From positions 6,510,001-6,574,000 of the forward strand of contig OX637339.1 in assembly GCA_951799405.1 (NCBI GenBank): DNA of 64,000 nt, in the 5' to 3' direction. Shown one piece after another: positions 53,075-62,690 of the stretch (positions are counted from its first letter, which is position 1; every line of letters starts with the position of its first letter). Both the position numbers and the translations under genes were made by a program. Below the pieces are notes generated by a model. It was not told the origin of the DNA and searched no databases. It worked only from the letters and a program-made list of their open reading frames with translations. The DNA comes from Agapetus fuscipes (taxonomy: Eukaryota; Arthropoda; Insecta; Trichoptera; Glossosomatidae).

Positions 53075-53208
53075 TTGCCGGTATTTTATTTTGGGTTTGA
53101 AATAAACACCGAAACAGGAAATCATTTCTACCACCCTCGGTGGGATTCGAACCCGAGCTCTCGGCATGGAATGCAAACACTGTACACACTGACCTATCGA
53201 CCGGACCG
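53075..53208 (-). repeat. tRNA-derived SINE, 3' truncated
   Basis: The reverse complement gives CCGGTCGATAGGTCAGTGTG, GGGTTCGAATCCCACCGAGG (intact B box) and GGTGTTTATTTCAAACCC, and stops at GGCAATATT. Confidence 0.8.
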
Positions 53209-53834
53209 GTCGTGTTATACAAGTGTTTGGCTATTTTTCAAAAAACAGATTAGTGTGAAATCTTGGATAAAAATGTCGGTGATATGAACAAGCTGTGATC
53301 AATAGACTAATAACCATTGAGGTATATATAATACCGCAATGCTAATAACTAAATGAAATGTCAGATTAGAAACAGTGTATAGTATTGTCTACTTGTTTTC
53401 ACAAGATAGGATAAAGGGATATTTATAGGAGTGCTTCTTTGTCTCAGGGCTCTTATCCCTGCCAACTTTTTACCAGAAATATGTTCAAACTTTTAGCATC
53501 TAAGTACTTTTCATTACTCACCCAGTTCTTCAGAACTTTCAATAGACCAAAATATTTCACAAAGATGCAGGATTACTCCGCTGGATGTTTATGTTAACCA
53601 TCATTTCCTCATTGCTTCTGATTGACGTATGCATGCATGCACATTAGCTATTACCCAACTGACAAGTGCATTAAAGTCTTTAACCAAACACACATCAGTC
53701 CATTACTGTAAACAGGAACCAGAAAGGGAGATGCTGATAAAACAATGTATAATTATAGAAACCACTTGTGCCAGTACCCCAAGTCCACAAAAAACTATAC
53801 GTAACCATGTCGTTTACTAAAAAAATATGAAAAG
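53209..53834. other. AT-rich intron sequence
   Basis: No gene or recognised repeat. Confidence 0.4.
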
Positions 53835-54155
53835 TAAAAAGCTCACTACAGGCGCTGTTTTAGTTTCCATAAAGGTGGATCTAAAAAGGTGTGTACACTA
53901 GGCAGCTTTGATCAAATTACTGTCTGTCTTTCTATAAAAGGCGCTAGTGTGCAAGGTTATTGGCTGCCATAAAATTGTCCAAGTTATAGTAACAAAGATC
54001 AGCTGTTTCCTCTTTTGTTCAGGGAATGCAAGCGATTTTTAAACTCCGAACTATGATCAATCTCAACGATCGCCATAGTGCTTTATATGGTATTTCTCAC
54101 CTTTTTAAATCCACCTTGGTTTCCATACATGTTATGGTAAACGCTATGGTAACGT
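53835..54155. repeat. GAGGCGCT-type repeat, split by a MITE
   Basis: Left part CTCACTACAGGCGCTGTTTT..TTTCCATA. Right part TTTCCATACATGTTATGG then AAACGCTATGG. Joined, it resembles 50460-50525. Confidence 0.6.
53872..54118. mobile_element. MITE with AAGGTGGATYTAAAAAGGTG TIRs and 9-bp duplication
   Basis: 247 bp. Left AAGGTGGATCTAAAAAGGTG, right CACCTTTTTAAATCCACCTT. Flanked by GTTTCCATA at 53863-53871 and 54119-54127. A 9-bp duplication fits Mutator-like elements. Confidence 0.88.
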
Positions 54156-55036
54156 TAAGTTTTATGGTTAGAGTACTCGAGGGTAGAACACATGTACTTA
54201 GTTGTACCACTTAGCTCTGAAGTACTCGTACAAGAATATGATCTTATTTATTTTTGTGCTGCATGGTTACTTCCCCATAGAAAAGATACTGTCACGAATT
54301 TACTGAATTTACGTTGGGCTCAAAAATTGCATTACAAGCGTATTGTGCGATTGCAGATTATGGACTACATCAGAGTCAACGGTCCCAGAGTGCATACATA
54401 ATATACCCCTCAACAGAATCTATCATACTTAGAATTAGGTCAGATAATTTCTGGTGTTGAGATGTGGCTTTGGTATCTACGCTCACCATGAGTGCTGCAT
54501 TTGGCACAGTTGATCCTTTATCACATTTGGCTGACGGCTGCTGCGGAAGAGAAAAACTAATCTAACATAACAATCGGTTACTAAGGACACATTCTCCAGT
54601 GACTTTTGCCCGTCGAAAACATACAATTTATAATTTAGTGAAAGGTCCATAGCGCCTTCACTCAGAAATGTTAAAGCTTTTTTTTCCACCGGAACTGCCA
54701 CAAACAGGCACCGATTATCAAGAGACTTGATCCACTCCAAGCGAGCAGACGTGTCTATGGCGCTCTGAGAATTCTTTAAATAAATTGATGTGTTTAACTT
54801 TACCCATGATGGGGTCTTTAGTTCAGCTCACAACTCTGTTTCCCGAAATAAAAACATCCCAGCAAATGGCCCGTGCCTCAAGGCTGATAGATACTATAAG
54901 TGCAACAGCTGTTTTCGTTTAAAAAGCGTGTTTGACACGATTACAGAGTATTTATTCTTTATTCCGCCTAAGTTTTTTTTTTTAGAATAATATAATGATA
55001 TGACACCATGTTCATATTTTCACCCATCTAACAGCC
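54156..55036. other. AT-rich intron sequence
   Basis: A weak GGCCGGGTTGCT-family fragment (CGGTTACTAAGGACAC) sits at 54565-54625; otherwise unassigned. Confidence 0.35.
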
Positions 55037-55201
55037 TTTTCACACAATATTGCATTCTGCCCGGATTTTTTTTATGGTTTGTCTATGGATTACCGGGTCA
55101 AAAGTCTAGTAGCGTAATGGTATGCAAGCTTTCACACAGTCTTTCCGGTAATCCATAGACAAACCATAGACAATCCGGGAAGAATGGTTCTCGTGTGAAA
55201 A
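55037..55201. mobile_element. MITE with TTTTCACAC ends and long inverted arms
   Basis: 165 bp. ATTCTGCCCGGATT, GGTTTGTCTATGGATTACCG and the inverted CGGTAATCCATAGACAAACC, CCGGGAAGAATG, TGTGAAAA. Arms of about 60 bp. Confidence 0.8.
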
Positions 55202-55894
55202 TAATGGATGCCACTGATTACTGCAATAATAATTGGCAGTTTTTAAGTCGCCGTTTTGTGACATTAGCCAGAGGAGACATTGCAAAAAGTTAACCAATCG
55301 TGACAGTAAGAGTGGTCAGCCGTCAACCAGCTTTTTCTTCCCTGGCAAGCAGAAAACAATCCCTGTCCGAAGTGTGTTACGAATCTCTGCTTTAGTCAAA
55401 TCAAACTTATGTAAAAATACAAACAAATAAATCCGGCTTGTTATCTTAAATTGAAATTTATTCTTGCAATAAGCGTTGCGGTACACACAGATGGTGTTTA
55501 GTGTAAATAAGTATATTTCCAGCTTGCTTAGACCACGATGTCTTTTCTCTTTTACACCAAAATATTTTCACAAAAATGGCGGCTTGTTTGCTTTCATCGT
55601 TTCAACGCGGCAGTTTAAAACATTCATTTTAAATTTTATTCCAGCCATTTTTTTTAAAATCATACATAGCGCGCAAAAAGATATGTAAACCGAGAAAAAT
55701 AAAGCGGGCTGTGAAGAAAATGCCACAGATAGACGAGGAAATGAGGTACATATTTTTAGTAATAGTTATCTTAAAATTTACTTCTTCTTTTTCTTGTGGC
55801 TCTTTAATGAAAATTAACAAAAATCAAATCAATTTTCATCTTCAATACTGCTCCAGGGACTAGAGATTTCAAATAAGAGTCTCAGGTTGTTCAA

Positions 55895-56280
55895 CCGAAA
55901 TGTTCTCATTCTCTTCTTGTACGCTATGGCATGGAGGGTGGACACAGTGTCTGGAGAATTAAACCACTACCTTTGATATGTGGATGTATGCTGAGGTTCT
56001 TTGTCGTATGAATACCAGAGTCGAAATCTATTGTCTTATTCATTAGATTGGTCGAACACAAAACCATAGTTAAACCAGCGTAAAAACCACGTGAAAACCG
56101 ACTTTATACTGGTTAAACAAATTAAATATTTTTTTCAATAAGGTGGCTGATGTCCATCAAAAGGCAAAAAATGGTTTATCTCGTTTACATAATGAGAAAT
56201 GACAATATTCACTCCTGCATCTCACCACACAGGGAAGAATTGAGGGACGTCGGACTCCAGGTCGGAGGAGAACATATTAC
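55895..56280 (+). pseudogene. LINE ORF2 C-terminal remnant
   Basis: Broken frames include GMEGGHSVWRIKPLPL-like and IKRQKMVYLVYIMRN, then LRDVGLQVGGE, echoing the (K)RRKL.YLGHI.R segment of R1/RTE-type ORF2. Interrupted near 56040-56140. Shares blocks with 33110. Confidence 0.55.
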
Positions 56281-56527
56281 CAGTGATCTTTACGTGTAGG
56301 TACTTGTGCTCACACATTGTTAAATGTTCGTCTGTTTACATTGAAATGCCGGAGCGATTGTTTGCCGATGACTGGCTTCCCTAAAGACCCCACACGTGTG
56401 TGTATGTGTTAAATAAATGAATTCACGTGGGAGTAGGGTTGCCAGACCAAGAAAAATAATATTCCCTGAAATAAATATATACCTAATGCATCATATAAAA
56501 AAAGCATAAAAACCTCTCCTTTTGGGG

Positions 56528-56666
56528 GATAAAAAGAAAAACCACTTTGTTTTCGATTACTGAGTATTTTATTTTATTTAATACCACAACCGGTTTCGCA
56601 AACTGTGGTATTAAATTAAATAAAATACTCATAGTAATCGAAAACAAAGTGGTTTTTCTTTTTATC
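56528..56666. mobile_element. Hairpin MITE, ~61-bp arms
   Basis: Left arm GATAAAAAGAAAAACCACTT through TTTAATACCACA pairs with 56604-56666 with few mismatches. The loop is AACCGGTTTCGCAAAC-like. Confidence 0.88.
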
Positions 56667-56828
56667 TCTTAAGATGAACGATTACAAAGTTAATGCCTCT
56701 ACAATCAATAAAAAACCTCTCCTTTTACTTATCATTTTGAAATGTTCAAAAGTCTTCAAGAGACAATAATGTTCAAGAGATAATAATGCTCGTCATCTCG
56801 TTTATCGAAGAGTGGACTCGAAACAAAT

Positions 56829-56930
56829 TCCATAGACAGCAAAATTGTGACGTAACACGGTAGGGTTGGTATAAAACGGATGATAAAGTCACATAGACGT
56901 GTGACGTTAGCCTACCGAGAAAGAAAATGT
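56829..56930 (+). repeat. GGCCGGGTTGCT-family repeat
   Basis: CATAGACAGCAAAATTGTGA, CGTAACACGGTAGGGTTGG and TAGCCTACCGAGAAAGAAAA; diverged. Confidence 0.55.
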
Positions 56931-57767
56931 ATTTGAAATTTCCATTCAGAGTACATTAAAATAATTTCAAATTTTCCTTGTCTAGTGAGGCTAATTTCCC
57001 GATAAGTCACGAAAATTCCTGTCTTCTGGTAGCCCTATGAGGGCATGTGGGTGTAAATGAATTTTAATGTGACGATCAAAATAAATGCATACCAGAATAT
57101 TCCGAATACGAATACCTGAAACGGAATCTAAATTCGAATATTTGAAATAGTTTTCAAATTTGAATTTCTGGAATTGATTTAAATATAAAGGTGGGATCAT
57201 ATAGCGTAACTTATAAAAAGGTAAAATGTGTATCTCGCAGTTGTTGGAAGTCTTGATTCGCCTTTTAACACAGTATGTCAAAGACAAATGCTCCAGTTAT
57301 AGAATCATATCGTACGTAGACTTTTGGATCAACTCAAATGTAGCCATTGCATGAAGGAGAATGTTGTGCCTATTTCTGGGATCGGCCTGTGACATGACAC
57401 AAGCTAAGTATTTACATAATTTATTTTAAAACATGCACAGGTGTTGCATGTCATTGTACGTCCTTGTTTATCTCATTTCCTTACACATAAGTAAATATGA
57501 AAAGCGTTCTGCATTTCCTTTAGTTGATTCAAGTTTCATTTGTGCTTCCTTTCTTTCATGAACATCATGGATCTATTTCACATTCAAACAAATTGTGTTT
57601 GTGGCATGTGATCAAGAAGTTGGATGAGAATTTGAGCCGTAAAGAACCGAAATCTTTTATGGTAAATCCAAATAATTGTACCGGTAAGCGTACCTTCAAG
57701 CAAACCAAGACTTAAAGTAAAGGGTTGGTGTAGCCCCTTCTTTTCTTCAATGGTCTTCCTTCAATGG
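56931..57767. other. AT-rich intron sequence
   Basis: No gene or recognised repeat. Confidence 0.4.
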
Positions 57768-58008
57768 TTCCTTAACTTATAGGTTGATATGCAGGACCAC
57801 CCATGATGTAGAAAATGGTTCACTTTGCCAATGACACCGCTGTTTCAGGGAAGTTCGGCTAGAGTTTCAAGGTGTAAGTTCATTTGAGATTTGGGTTTTT
57901 ATGTTGTAGGTTCACATGCGGCATGTGCAAGCACGAACTTATACGTGTCTGCTTGTGACAATGCGAGTCCCCAATGTTACATATCTTTGCAACTTAGATT
58001 AGATTAGC
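57768..58008 (+). repeat. SINE-like repeat
   Basis: Full length: CCTTAACTTATAGGTTGATA, CCGCTGTTTCAGGGAAG, GCGGCATGTGCAAGCACG, TTTGCAACTTAGATTAGATT. Confidence 0.8.
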
Positions 58009-58720
58009 CTTAAAGCCCATATCTCAGTCTCCGCTATCTCAAGCCTCTATCCGCCTCTGTCCTTGGGCGCCGTCCTCCAACATGGCATCTGCAGTAGCCG
58101 TGTCGCATCCTCCTCACCTCATCCTCCCACCTCAGCCTTGGTCTTCAAGCCATTTTCCTTCCTCCTGGGTGCCCAAATATTATGCGTTAGGGAACCCATA
58201 AGTTGGGCATCCTTTGTACAGTCTAACCTATCTCTTCAGATTCATAGGTGTGGAGATGTTGGGTGTCTGACACAGAGGCGGTTACTATTAACGTGCATCC
58301 GTGCAGTGAGCTGCCTAGATTTTGTAATAATTTTAGCAAAAAAATGTATACACTTTTAACAAAAATATATCGTGTGGAAGATGTGTTAAAAGATCGCTGA
58401 AGTAAAAAATCAATAATAATTATACGAAACGCCTGATAAGCGCAAAGAACCGCCTCCATACATAATATTATGGTATAATTATTATACATGTCGTGCATAT
58501 CGCTCAATGCACAGAGACCTTGAAATACTTCCATACATATTATGAAAAACTGTCGAATCCGTGGCTGTGAGGGAGAAAGCAGATCAATCATAGCTTCTGT
58601 AACGCGGTAGACAAAGATGGCAAACGCCTTGCTACGTGCAACACCCAAATATTATGAAATAGTCGACGTGTGTTGACATTATATGAACAATGAACAATGA
58701 AACCATCATAAGTTAGACCC

Positions 58721-58806
58721 TCCGCACACTAGACGACAGGCGACAGCGACATGTCGGCGCGAATCGGTGATCGGCGCGACTCGGCGACAAGTCGCACGTT
58801 TAAGAC
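58721..58806. repeat. GTCGCC-rich inverted-repeat element
   Basis: Starts GACCCTCCGCACACTAGACG, the exact inverted form of the end at 62670-62690. The interior has CGGCGCGACTCGGCGACAAG. Confidence 0.65.
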
Positions 58807-59529
58807 CCCATAGAGCGAATACGTCCAAAACGGTGTTCCGGGTTTTAAATGTCCATAATGTTTACTTTTTTTTTTAAATCTTTTACTGTCAGAATACAAT
58901 AAAGAAATGTATAAACTACAGATTGACCGTTTCCAAAAATGATAGAAGTTATTTGAATTCTGTCAAAATGAACACAAACTAATGAAATATTACGAAATAA
59001 TGCTATCTGGGTTCAATGAATAACTTGAATTTTTTTAATGGAAGGATACAAAAAATATGTATAAATGGTAAGTTTATTAATCAAACTCAAAATTGATCGC
59101 ATTTTTTTTTCGTAATAATGCATGTAAATTGTACAAAATAAAATAAACAAAACAGCTTCAAAAATCCCATACTAATTTTGTAGGGAAACAATTTGACAGA
59201 AAAACGCAGTGGTTTGCTCGGCGTTCCCGCCAGTCTGGAGCAAACTGTGAAGGCGAGAGGACGTCTGTTCGCTCCGCATGAATTCTAGCGCGCAGAAAAA
59301 AGAATACAGGCTTCAAATAAAAAAACCCGATTAGTATATAAAAATATTTTCTTCACGTAAAATATTATTTGTAAATAAATGTGTGTCAATTAATCAAAAA
59401 TGTCTTTCGTTTTTTTTTTTAGAAAATATGGGAGTACGAAAACAAAAATACTATAATAAAAAAGTAATCGAAGATTGTTTAGAAAAAAAAAGGTAAATTT
59501 TTCTACTTCCATATGATAATAATAATATA
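58807..59529. other. AT-rich intron sequence
   Basis: No gene or recognised repeat. Confidence 0.4.
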
Positions 59530-59910
59530 ATATAATAATATTAGGATGATTTATTTGGTGAGCGCTGTTTTTGTGTGTATCACACCTCAAGAGCCCTCTG
59601 CGAGCTTGGTCGTCGCTGTAGAAAGCGCCAATTCTCAAGCAAGACCCAGTTGTTGTAAGGTTGGATGGACCTTTCAGTGACCGGTCTTTGGTAAAGGTTT
59701 ATGAATTTTTCAACTCAGCGAGAGCACATTCGAAATATAAATGGTATATTTTTGTGCTCCGCCGAGATCCGAATCCACAACCTTCCATTTACGAGTTCGA
59801 AGTGTTTCCACTACGGACTACGGACCGGTCCAAGATGCCAACGACGCGCGGTGTACGTGAGCGGTCACCCATCCAAGTACTGTCCGCGCCCAATGTTGCT
59901 TGATCATTCC
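59530..59910 (-). repeat. 5S-rRNA-derived SINE (SINE3-like)
   Basis: On the minus strand the head reads AAGCAACATTGGGCGCGGAC then AGTACTTGGATGGGTGACCG, the internal promoter region of 5S rRNA (box C AGTACTTGGATGGG). A ~300-bp unrelated body follows, and the element ends AATAAATCATCCTAATATTA with an AT microsatellite. Copies of the body or tail are at 38757 and 60020. Confidence 0.85.
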
Positions 59911-60019
59911 CATGTTTTTTTTTGCATTATTGAACTATACACGGATGCATAAATGAACGTGATTACTTTTTTAAAATACAAAAATGTATTTACATAATGG
60001 CGCTGAAAATGCTCATAGC

Positions 60020-60073
60020 AGATATAATAATAGGATGATTTATTTGGTGAGCGCTGTTTTTATGTGTATCACG
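60020..60073 (-). repeat. 5S-derived SINE, 3' end only
   Basis: ATAATAGGATGATTTATTTG and GTGAGCGCTGTTTTTATGTG match the tail of 59530-59910. Confidence 0.65.
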
Positions 60074-60148
60074 CAGATCACGGTCAAAACTTCCCAACTC
60101 TTGAAGCTTCAGTTACCATAGATCATGGCAGCAGTACCCCGAGTGTAA

Positions 60149-60260
60149 CTTGTGTAAACTTATCTCGATTGTCTAAATCGAAAAAAAAAAAAAAAAAATC
60201 AAGACGTGCCGTCGTATATTTCATTCATTTTCGATTTACGCAATCGAAGGGAGTTTATAT
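60149..60260. mobile_element. Palindromic MITE (ACTCCCCTCGAT family), with poly-A interior
   Basis: GTAAACTTATCTCGATTGTC left, ACGCAATCGAAGGGAGTTTA right. An 18-base A run lies inside. Confidence 0.6.
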
Positions 60261-60468
60261 TATTATATACTCGAGGTCGAGGCTGCTCCAGTGAGATACA
60301 TATTATAATTCACGCAAGCCCTACGCTACGGACAACGGAATTATTATTATTGCTGATGTCAAGCAGTCAGTTCAATGATACGAGTATAATATTATGACAA
60401 TCAGGTACGGCTCGTAGCATACCGTGCAAGGTAGGCTTTATTCTCAAAAATATTTTAATTTGTATAAA

Positions 60469-60673
60469 AGGTTGGTATGAGGCTGACCACCCATACTGTA
60501 AATAATAGTTCACTTTACGAATGTCACCCCTGTTCTAGGGAAGGTCGGCAAGAGTTGCAGAGCTTATGTTATTTTGAGATTGGGTTTTTATGTTGTCCTT
60601 ATACATGTCTGCTTGTGGAAATGCATGTTATAGGAGTTTTCAAATGTAAAATATCTTTGCAACTAAGATTCAA
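60469..60673 (+). repeat. SINE-like repeat
   Basis: GGTTGGTATGAGGCTGACCA to TTTGCAACTAAGATTCAAAT; a deletion removes the GCGGCATGTG part. Confidence 0.75.
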
Positions 60674-61666
60674 ATTTGGATGAAATTTGATTAATGCCTT
60701 ACATTGTATTTGCCCGTCTGAAAGATAGTACTAATAACAAATATAAAAAACCATTTGTGCAGATATTAAGACAAAACAATTGAAAATACATTCAAGGTTT
60801 TTTTATTTAAAAATTGTGGAATGCCACATTACTAAAGCATTCACCCTTTTTTATTCCAAACTTGAGATGTTAAGTTTTGTCGAAGTCTTTATTATCACAT
60901 TTATTTTACCTATTGCATTTAGCTCTTCGTGTGTCCCGTGAAAAAAAGTAATGTTATGCTTTAAAATGTCAGAAAACAAGAAAAAAATCAAGTAAAAAGT
61001 GAAAAATTAGAGTTTTTCGTGTTTTTTTTATCGAGCAAACTTTTCAGAATCGTGCTGTCAAGCGATTGCAACTCTTTATTATAATGGCAGTAAAAAAGTC
61101 TGATGTGTATGAATAATAGTGTTAAAATTTTCATTGATTTGGATCCTTTACTTTCCGAAAAATTTAATTTGGTTAGGCAAACATGTTTGCCATTTATATC
61201 GCACGGCACCGCTTGACATTTTGCGCCGGGTAGCGCTTCGAGTTGAAAAGAGACAAACATATTCGATTCGAATAGATTTGCCACTTGCGCCAAGTATTTA
61301 CTTTTTTAATATATACTTTTGACGTACCTTTACCCGCAAATGTATGAAAACTTAAATAGCGTTCCTAGTTAGCGTTCCAGTTTCCTTGTTTTTTTAAACG
61401 TTGTTGTTTAGTTTACACGTATGTTTTTTTTTACTTAAAAGGTACTTCTCTGAAGAGAAGAAAAATATAATAGATAAGAGTAAATTCGTTCTCGCATGCG
61501 ATCGTTGTTTCGATAATAAAACTTTTGCAAAACGTAACAAGGAATTCTTCTTCTTCTTTCAGTAGGTACCATTTTTAACAAATATCGGCGATGATCATGG
61601 ATATTTTTACTATGTATGCTACAGGTCTAAATAAGGATTTGGTGCTTTTGTTAACTACTAGGTAGG
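60674..61666. other. AT-rich intron sequence
   Basis: No gene or recognised repeat. Confidence 0.4.
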
Positions 61667-61768
61667 TCCATTTGCGGCATGTGTAAGCGCGAACTTATAC
61701 GTGTCTACTTGTACAAATGCATGTTATATAAGTTCCTAAATGTACTATATCTATGCAACTTAGATTCT
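61667..61768 (+). repeat. SINE-like repeat, 5' truncated
   Basis: Only the last ~100 bases: TTTGCGGCATGTGTAAGCGC to TATGCAACTTAGATTC. Confidence 0.7.
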
Positions 61769-62329
61769 TATTTAGATATTGCCCTATATTCTAATAAATT
61801 GAACGGCCTGTCTACTGATAGAACACTTGAGCTATGATAGAAACAAAAACAATGCTTACCGAATAAATCATTCTGTAAATTTATTATAAATAAAAATGGA
61901 AATATTATTTGGTTATACAGCCGTACAGTATATATTTTATCACGTTGAGTTTACTGTTTGCATGTAATTCACATCTCAATGGCCCGAACTGAAATGCCAC
62001 CGGTATAATCCAACTTTAATTTTTACAATAGGTATGTAACAGTTTACAAAAATGAAATTTATCTCTGTAAAAAAATTATGCAGGCATCACACGCAGTATG
62101 TACACCTTTAACCTTATATTCTACATCCATATTCCTCAAATGTATGAGGTATATAAAAATGCAAAATATTTAAGCCATAATGATTATCAAAAATGAACAC
62201 TTCCATTTATGTTATGATTTATCTGAGTTTGAGTGATCGCGCGTGCACGGAGCGGTAGAGTCGATGCGCGCGCCGCAGCGCGCGGGAACCGAAGCAATTA
62301 GAGGTCAAAACTCAAAGGCATATTTGGAA
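61769..62329. other. AT-rich intron sequence
   Basis: A short GC-rich patch (GATGCGCGCGCCGCAGCGCG) near 62262; otherwise nothing recognised. Confidence 0.35.
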
Positions 62330-62578
62330 GGCGCCCTCTTAATAATAAAGAGCAATAACTCAAAAAACAACAATGTTGGTAAATCACGTTTGAAGTTCAG
62401 ACAACCAGTACAACTTGTATGGGATGAAAAAGGCGGCCGATGTTTTATCTCGGTCATATTCGTCCAAATTGAACGGCTGTCGCATTCTACCTATTCTTCT
62501 CGCATTGTTCTTGCGTTTTATTACAAAATCTCGATTTTCCCAATTTTCGAGTTATTTCTCTTTATTATTAAGCGTGCG
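62330..62578. mobile_element. MITE related to the 33914 transposon
   Basis: Left CTTAATAATAAAGAGCAATA then ACTCAAAAAAC. Right is the inverted CGAGTTATTTCTCTTTATTA then TTAAGCGTGCG. The TIR plan (CGCACnnTTAATAATAAA, then AAnAACTCAAAA) matches the 36-bp TIR of the element at 33914-37317. Interior unrelated. Inserted beside or within the GTCGCC element. Confidence 0.75.
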
Positions 62579-62582
62579 AAGT

Positions 62583-62690
62583 GTGCGGAGCTTTGAACAA
62601 AATATTTGAAAACTGTCGGCCGCAGCCTGTCGCCGCGACTCGGCGAGCTGTCGCTGTCGCCTGTCGTCTAGTGTGCGGAGGGTCTTACTC
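62583..62690. repeat. GTCGCC-rich inverted-repeat element
   Basis: TGTCGCCGCGACTCGGCGAG and CTGTCGCCTGTCGTCTAGTG, ending GTGCGGAGGGTCTTAC. It shares the GAGCTTTGAACAAAATAT segment with 20535. Confidence 0.65.

Noticed and set aside
52860..53176. Upstream half of the 187-codon frame containing the frizzled exon
   Set aside because: The exon begins at the acceptor 52859/52860. Residues before it translate intron and a minus-strand SINE.
59860..59910. Functional 5S rRNA gene
   Set aside because: Only the promoter-proximal half is 5S-like and it runs into an unrelated repeated body, so it is a SINE head.
60180..60198. Poly-A tract as a LINE tail
   Set aside because: The A-run sits inside the palindromic MITE, and no LINE 3' sequence precedes it.
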